NCBI GenBank assembly: GCA_003448685.1
Contig: DLXW01000306.1
Coordinates: 2,245-11,534, forward strand
DNA length: 9,290 nt
Direction: 5' to 3'
Source: Cyanothece sp. UBA12306
GTDB lineage: Bacteria; Cyanobacteriota; Cyanobacteriia; Cyanobacteriales; Microcystaceae
Each line of letters begins with the position of its first letter. Position 1 is the stretch's first letter. Below, in pieces: positions 5,794-9,290 of this stretch. Under the pieces are notes generated by a model that saw nothing but the letters and a program-made list of their open reading frames with translations, was not told the DNA's origin and made no database searches. The position numbers and the translations under genes were made by a program.

Positions 5794-6123
5794 ATGAGTA
5801 GTGTTCTCGAAATTACAGATAGCCAATTTGAACAAGAAGTTTTTAAGACCGATCAACCAGTTTTAGTTTATTTTTGGGCTTCCTGGTGTGGGCCATGTCA
5901 ATTAGTGTCTCCTTCAGTCAATTCCATCGCCCAAACCTACAGCGATCGCCTCAAAGTAGTAAAATTAGAAGTCGATCCTAATCCAGAAGCGACATCTAAA
6001 TGTAAAGTAGAAGGGGTTCCTGCTCTTAGGTTGTTCAAAGATCAAAAACTTTTAGCTTCCCATGAAGGAGCAATCACTAAACAAAAACTGATTGAAGACA
6101 TTCTATCTAAGTTAGATAGTTGA
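5794..6123 (+). CDS. Thioredoxin, y-type-like (TrxQ group)
   Basis: The 109 residues form a complete thioredoxin fold with the active site WCGPC (Cys32 and Cys35) in YFWASWCGPCQLVSPSV and the cis-proline at 76 in GVPALRLF. It is a cytosolic dithiol-disulfide exchange protein acting on partner enzymes. The LEVDPNPEA...CKVEGVPALRLFK segment matches my memory of Synechocystis Slr0233 (TrxQ, y-type) better than the m-type TrxA, so antioxidant targets such as peroxiredoxins are likely (inference). A third cysteine, Cys70, lies just before the cis-proline loop, in a region where m-type proteins have none. There is no signal peptide. The ATG at 5794 is the only start leaving a normal N-terminal strand; no Shine-Dalgarno sequence is seen. 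The gene stands alone, and a HIP1 site lies in it at 5942-5949. Confidence 0.93.
   Translation: MSSVLEITDSQFEQEVFKTDQPVLVYFWASWCGPCQLVSPSVNSIAQTYSDRLKVVKLEVDPNPEATSKCKVEGVPALRLFKDQKLLASHEGAITKQKLIEDILSKLDS
5942..5949. repeat. HIP1 octamer GCGATCGC
   Basis: This is the second perfect HIP1 palindrome in the window, inside the thioredoxin gene at codons for the SDRLK segment. Two in 9.3 kb is a modest density compared with HIP1-rich cyanobacteria. Confidence 0.85.
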
Positions 6124-6164
6124 GTAATCAATAATGAGTAGTGAATAGATGTAGTTAACTGAAT

Positions 6165-6196
6165 GTCGGAAAAAGTACCTCGCTATATTTTTCGAC
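6165..6196 (+). terminator. Candidate stem-loop downstream of thioredoxin gene
   Basis: GTCGGAAAAA (6165-6174) pairs with TTTTTCGAC (6188-6196) with one bulged base and a 13-base loop, about 40 bp after the stop. The stem is symmetrical, with A and T runs, and could work as a weak bidirectional end. It lacks the GC-rich stem of a strong intrinsic terminator. Confidence 0.3.
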
Positions 6197-6224
6197 AAAA
6201 TACTAGCTAAAATTAGGGAAGTAC

Positions 6225-6264
6225 GGGGCCGTTGAAGGGCAAAAATAGTTTAGCCCACAGCCCC
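6225..6264. repeat. Two-part GC-rich hairpin in the spacer before the GTPase gene
   Basis: GGGGC (6225-6229) pairs with GCCCC (6260-6264), and inside it GGGC (6237-6240) pairs with GCCC (6253-6256). The stem is interrupted, with internal loops. This is an unusually GC-rich block in an AT-rich spacer and looks like a degenerate dispersed palindrome or a terminator for the thioredoxin transcript. Confidence 0.45.
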
Positions 6265-6284
6265 TCATCAATCCCGATAACTTA

Positions 6285-6304
6285 TTATGTTTGTGTTAAC
6301 ATAA
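6285..6304. repeat. 7-bp inverted repeat TTATGTT/AACATAA
   Basis: TTATGTT (6285-6291) and AACATAA (6298-6304) are perfect reverse complements with a 6-base spacer. The site lies at or near a weak candidate promoter (TTGTGT at 6291-6296, TAAATC at 6313-6318) for the GTPase gene, so it could be an operator. No regulator is recognised. Confidence 0.35.
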
Positions 6305-6331
6305 ATCTATCCTAAATCTAAATTACACCAT

Positions 6332-6373
6332 CTATTAACTATTAACTATTAACTATTAACTATTAACTATTAA
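6332..6373. repeat. Six perfect tandem CTATTAA heptamers (STRR-type)
   Basis: Six identical 7-bp units run from 6332 to 6373 and end 9 bp before the ATG of the GTPase gene, where a ribosome binding site would normally lie. Heptameric short tandem repeats are known from cyanobacterial genomes. Copy-number change would alter leader length and spacing but not the reading frame of the protein. Confidence 0.95.
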
Positions 6374-6382
6374 CTGAATTTC

Positions 6383-7993
6383 ATGCCATTGTCGCGTTTG
6401 TTAATCATCGTCATTGGTTTTAGTCTTATTTTAGGACTAATTATTTGGCTGATCAATTCTATTTATCGTCTCTATATTCAAGTTTCTTTTACTGCTCCTT
6501 TATTAGCTAATTTTCTGATTATTCTTATTATTGGTCTTTTAGGACTACTTATTTATGCTTTTATTTATTATTTTAATCAAGTAAAATCAAATACATTTCG
6601 CAAAACTCGTCCTCAACACCGCCGTAACCTAAACTTCAAACTTCCTGAACAAAAAACAGAAGCTGCTCAAGAAAACTTAAAAGCTGTACGCCGTCAAGTG
6701 CAACAAATTCAAGATAAAGTTAATCGACAAGCTTTATTAAGTCGTTCCCATGAAATTGAAGCTAATTTAGTTAAAGGAGAACTCAAAGTTGTAGTTTTTG
6801 GAACAGGATCATCGGGTAAAACTTCTTTAGTAAATGCTTTGATTGGTGAAATAGTAGGTAATGTAGAGTCTACTATGGGAACTACACAAATTGGTGAAAT
6901 CCATCGTTTAAAATTGCCTGGAGTATCACAGGAAATTTTGATTACAGATACTCCAGGTATTCTCGAATCTGGTATCGCAGGAACTCAAAGAGAACAGTTG
7001 GCAAGAAAGTTAGCGACAGAGGCAGATTTATTATTATTTGTGGTTGATAATGATTTACGTCAATCAGAGTATGAACCTCTACAAGCTTTAGCAAAAATTG
7101 GTAAAAGATCTTTGCTGATTTTGAATAAGATTGACCTTTATACCGAGGAAGAACAAACAATTATAAAACAAAAATTACAAGCAAGAGTTAAAGATTTGAT
7201 TAGGGATTCTGATGTTATTTTAATTGCAGCTAACCCTCATAACTTTGCCTTAGAAACAGGGGGAATTATAACAGCAGAACCCGAAATTATACCCTTACTT
7301 AAACGTCTAGCTGTAGTATTAAGAGCAGAAGGAGAAGATTTAATTGCTGATAATATTTTATTGCAATCCCAACGTTTAGGGGAAGAAGCAAGAAAAATTA
7401 TTGATCGTCAAAGACAGCGAAAAGCTGATAAAATTATTGATCGTTATCAGTGGATTGGGGCAGGGGTTATTGCTGTTACTCCTTTACCGGTGGTTGATAT
7501 GTTAGCAACAGCAGCAGTTAATGCTCAAATGGTGATAGAAATTGGACAAGTTTATGGCTGCGAATTGAATAGTGATCGCGGTAAAGAATTGGCTTTTTCT
7601 TTGGGTAAAACTTTAGTGAGTTTGGGGGTAGTTAAAGGAGCAATAGATTTGTTAAGTAAAGCCTTACAATTAAATATAGCAACTTACCTAATAGGTAAAG
7701 CAATTCAAGGTGTAACAGCTGCTTATTTAACCCGCATTGCTGGTAAAAGTTTTATTGAATATTTCCGTCATGATCAAGATTGGGGAGATGGGGGAATTAC
7801 AGAAGTCGTACAGCGACAGTTTCAACTCAGTCGCAAAGATGAATTTATTAAAGGTTTTGTCAAAGATGCTATTGCTAAAATTGTCGAACCCTTAACAGAT
7901 AGTTGGGAAGAAGAACAGTTGGAAATAACAAGAGAAACTATTCAACAAGAACCTCTTCAACAGCAAGCTCTTTTAGAAGAAGATGACTGGTAA
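6383..7993 (+). CDS. Membrane-anchored GTPase with DUF697-type C-terminal domain
   Basis: In these 536 residues, two N-terminal transmembrane helices (about 5-27 and 39-64) precede a basic/coiled segment (70-130). An Era-like GTPase domain follows: P-loop GTGSSGKTS (140-148, K146), switch threonines in MGTTQIG (T167, T168), DTPG at 189-192, NKID at 248-251 and a weak G5 AANP (283-285 region). The C-terminal part (about 345-500) has the hydrophobic GAGVIAVTPLPVVDMLATAA block and further membrane-prone helices typical of DUF697 proteins. An acidic Glu/Gln tail ends the protein. Such proteins are widespread in cyanobacteria, but no specific role is established to my knowledge; a membrane or stress function is inference. 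All GTP-binding motifs are intact. The ATG at 6383 follows six CTATTAA repeats and has no visible Shine-Dalgarno sequence. A GNAT gene lies 47 bp downstream and may be co-transcribed. Confidence 0.92.
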   Translation: MPLSRLLIIVIGFSLILGLIIWLINSIYRLYIQVSFTAPLLANFLIILIIGLLGLLIYAFIYYFNQVKSNTFRKTRPQHRRNLNFKLPEQKTEAAQENLKAVRRQVQQIQDKVNRQALLSRSHEIEANLVKGELKVVVFGTGSSGKTSLVNALIGEIVGNVESTMGTTQIGEIHRLKLPGVSQEILITDTPGILESGIAGTQREQLARKLATEADLLLFVVDNDLRQSEYEPLQALAKIGKRSLLILNKIDLYTEEEQTIIKQKLQARVKDLIRDSDVILIAANPHNFALETGGIITAEPEIIPLLKRLAVVLRAEGEDLIADNILLQSQRLGEEARKIIDRQRQRKADKIIDRYQWIGAGVIAVTPLPVVDMLATAAVNAQMVIEIGQVYGCELNSDRGKELAFSLGKTLVSLGVVKGAIDLLSKALQLNIATYLIGKAIQGVTAAYLTRIAGKSFIEYFRHDQDWGDGGITEVVQRQFQLSRKDEFIKGFVKDAIAKIVEPLTDSWEEEQLEITRETIQQEPLQQQALLEEDDW

Positions 7994-8040
7994 TTAAAAT
8001 TTAATTAAAGAAGATTAGACGAAAGAATATCGAAGGAACA

Positions 8041-8484
8041 ATGGAGCAAATCAGATTAGCAAATAACCAGGATTTATTGGAAATTAATCAGTTGATTAAA
8101 ACTATTTTTAAAAGAGAGAATATAACTAAAATAACAGCCCAAGGTCACGATAATTTTCTTCATTTTATTTCTTATGATTCTCTTTCAAAAAGAATATCTG
8201 TAGGATCTAAAATCTGGTTATACAAAATCAATAGCGAATTAGTTGGAGTATTAGAAATTAATCGAGAAAATCATATTTTTCTTTATTTTGTTAAGAAAAA
8301 ATATCGGGGACGAAAAATTGGTAAAGCTTTATTTAATTACGTAAAAACTCAAATTTCAGGGGATATTACCGCCAATTCCAGCGATTATGCCCTACCCATT
8401 TATCAGAAGTTAGGATTTATTCAAACAGGTATACCCAAAAATCAGGGAGGGATCATCGTTTCCCCTGTTTTATACAAAAATTGA
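8041..8484 (+). CDS. GNAT-family N-acetyltransferase
   Basis: The 147 residues fit one GNAT domain: N-terminal strand and helix (MEQIRLANNQDLLEINQLIK), central strands (KIWLYKINSELVGVLEIN), motif A for acetyl-CoA binding (VKKKYRGRKIGKALFNYV, R89 to A96) and motif B (ALPIYQKLGFIQTG, with Tyr121 as the usual general-acid candidate). The protein would transfer an acetyl group from acetyl-CoA to an amine on a small molecule, peptide or protein. The substrate cannot be told from sequence. AAGGA at 8033-8037 sits only 3 bp from the ATG, which is short for a ribosome binding site; no better in-frame start is seen. It follows the GTPase gene by 47 bp and is separated from lexA by that gene's promoter region. 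Composition is more AT- and Lys-rich than lexA, but this alone does not prove transfer. Confidence 0.88.
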   Translation: MEQIRLANNQDLLEINQLIKTIFKRENITKITAQGHDNFLHFISYDSLSKRISVGSKIWLYKINSELVGVLEINRENHIFLYFVKKKYRGRKIGKALFNYVKTQISGDITANSSDYALPIYQKLGFIQTGIPKNQGGIIVSPVLYKN

Positions 8485-8487
8485 ATC

Positions 8488-8517
8488 TTGATCTGGTTAA
8501 AATAGTTGTATTATAGT
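8488..8517 (+). promoter_or_regulatory. Candidate lexA promoter
   Basis: TTGATC (8488-8493) can act as a -35 with either TATTAT (8509-8514, 15-bp spacing) or TATAGT (8512-8517, 18-bp spacing) as the -10. The LexA box overlaps or abuts the -10, so bound LexA would block RNA polymerase. The leader would be roughly 75-80 bases. Confidence 0.45.
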
Positions 8518-8528
8518 ACTTATGTTCG
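8515..8528. promoter_or_regulatory. LexA box in the lexA promoter
   Basis: AGTACTTATGTTCG fits every position of the cyanobacterial LexA consensus RGTACNNNDGTWCB as I recall it. It lies 70 bp upstream of the lexA ATG and overlaps the candidate -10 region. This is the expected arrangement for negative autoregulation by LexA. Confidence 0.8.
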
Positions 8529-8598
8529 ATAAAAAAGGCTCAAAATTTCTACCCCCTCAAGGATAGTTTAAACCGACTTTACTCTCTAATTCAACAAA

Positions 8599-9201
8599 AT
8601 GGAATCCTTAACTTCTGCTCAAAAAGAATTATTTGACTGGCTGGTTGACTATATCGATAAAAGTCAACACGCTCCTTCCATTCGCCAGATGATGAATGCG
8701 ATGAATTTGCGCTCTCCAGCACCTGTACAGAGTCGTTTGGAAAAACTACGAAACAAAGGTTATATCGATTGGACAGAAGGAAAAGCGCGTACTATTCGGA
8801 TTTTACGCCCTAAACCCAAGGGAATTCCTATTTTAGGAGCGATTGCTGCTGGAGGTTTATTAGAACCTTTTACCGATGAACAGGGAAAGCTAGATTTAAG
8901 CCATTTTACCCATCAAAAAAATTGCTATGCTCTAAGGGTAACAGGAGACAGTATGATCGAAGATTTGATCACCGAAGGAGATTTTGTGATTATGCGCTCC
9001 CTTTATGGGGATGAGCAGCCGAAAGAAGGGCAAATTGTCGCAGCTATTGTCCCTGGCCATGGAACCACGTTAAAACGCTTTTATCAAGAGGGAGAGATGA
9101 TAGTTCTTCAACCCTCTAACCCCCGATATCAACCGATTGAACTCAGAACAGATCAAGTTACTATTCAAGGGGTATTAGTGGGAGTTTGGCGAGCTTATTA
9201 A
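8599..9201 (+). CDS. lexA: LexA transcriptional repressor with intact self-cleavage residues
   Basis: The 200 residues match LexA throughout. A winged helix-turn-helix (1-70) contains APSIRQMMNAMNLRSPAPVQ and the wing RLEKLRNKGYIDWTEGKART. Next is the hinge with the cleavage site GAIAAGG, Ala84-Gly85. The S24 peptidase domain carries Ser118 (VTGDSM) and Lys159 (GTTLKRF) as the catalytic dyad. LexA represses its targets as a dimer; in cyanobacteria these include DNA-repair genes in some species, and carbon, redox or hydrogenase genes in Synechocystis. The Synechocystis PCC 6803 protein is reported to have lost key self-cleavage residues, whereas all are present here, so a classical SOS response is plausible. 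A consensus LexA box in the promoter points to autoregulation. The ATG at 8599 gives the usual MESLTSAQKELF-type N-terminus. Confidence 0.96.
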   Translation: MESLTSAQKELFDWLVDYIDKSQHAPSIRQMMNAMNLRSPAPVQSRLEKLRNKGYIDWTEGKARTIRILRPKPKGIPILGAIAAGGLLEPFTDEQGKLDLSHFTHQKNCYALRVTGDSMIEDLITEGDFVIMRSLYGDEQPKEGQIVAAIVPGHGTTLKRFYQEGEMIVLQPSNPRYQPIELRTDQVTIQGVLVGVWRAY

Positions 9202-9290
9202 GATGATCTCAAACCCGCCTAATGAACTGCTATGGTATGGCAGAAGTCTCCAAATCAGAAGTAAAACTCCTCACGGGGTGACAACAAGCT
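9202..9290. other. Unassigned sequence after lexA to the window edge
   Basis: No gene can be supported in these 89 bases. CTGC...GCAG near 9228-9243 could form a tiny hairpin. A minus-strand frame is open for 19 codons in from the window edge before a TAG, too short to judge. The relatively GC-rich tail CTCACGGGGTGACAACAAGC might belong to an RNA or element continuing beyond the window. Confidence 0.3.

Noticed and set aside
6134..6148. Mini-ORF repeating the thioredoxin start (ATGAGTAGTG occurs at 5794 and 6134)
   Set aside because: The second copy reads only four codons before TAG; the shared 10-mer is most likely chance.
6332..6373. CRISPR-like array
   Set aside because: The units are 7 bp and contiguous, with no spacers; this is a simple tandem repeat.
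9231..9289. Minus-strand gene entering from the right edge
   Set aside because: Only 19 codons are open before a TAG and the peptide has no recognisable family signature.

Overview
This window is chromosomal DNA from a cyanobacterium, most likely an AT-rich unicellular (Crocosphaera/Cyanothece-like) lineage. The evidence is two HIP1 palindromes (GCGATCGC at 304-311 and 5942-5949), a Vipp1 thylakoid-maintenance protein, a cyanobacterial-type LexA with a matching cyanobacterial LexA box, a DUF3318 protein, and heptameric STRR-like repeats. The genus is inference. No rRNA, tRNA, CRISPR array or complete insertion sequence is visible.

Layout. 1-1969 (+) is a probable transcription unit: the 3' part of a DUF3318 membrane protein gene, a STAS domain fused to a membrane sugar-phosphate transferase, and a GHKL anti-sigma/RsbW-like gene that lacks its second glycine (ATP-lid) box. 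2000-3035 (-) holds a small four-cysteine protein and a DciA-type (DUF721) replicative-helicase loader with a C-terminal zinc ribbon. 3109-4328 (+) is a single-pass membrane protein gene split by an exact 47-bp tandem duplication that shifts the frame. 4576-5343 (+) is vipp1. 5344-5793 is a gene-free spacer rich in inverted repeats. 5794-6123 (+) is a y-type-like thioredoxin. A spacer with hairpins and six perfect CTATTAA repeats leads straight into 6383-7993 (+), a membrane-anchored GTPase with a DUF697-type C-terminus. A GNAT acetyltransferase follows (8041-8484), then lexA (8599-9201) with a consensus LexA box in its own promoter. The last 89 bases are unassigned.

How the genes relate. The clearest functional link is the STAS-glycosyltransferase and the neighbouring GHKL protein. 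They look like a partner-switching pair wired directly to the enzyme that primes exopolysaccharide synthesis, but the GHKL partner appears altered or degenerate. The lexA promoter is very probably autoregulated. The other genes (dciA, vipp1, thioredoxin, GTPase) are housekeeping or stress functions with no obvious joint pathway. The most notable sequence-level event is the 47-bp duplication at 3945-4038. It can be undone on paper to restore a protein of about 390 residues, and it is bounded by 9-bp direct repeats typical of slippage.
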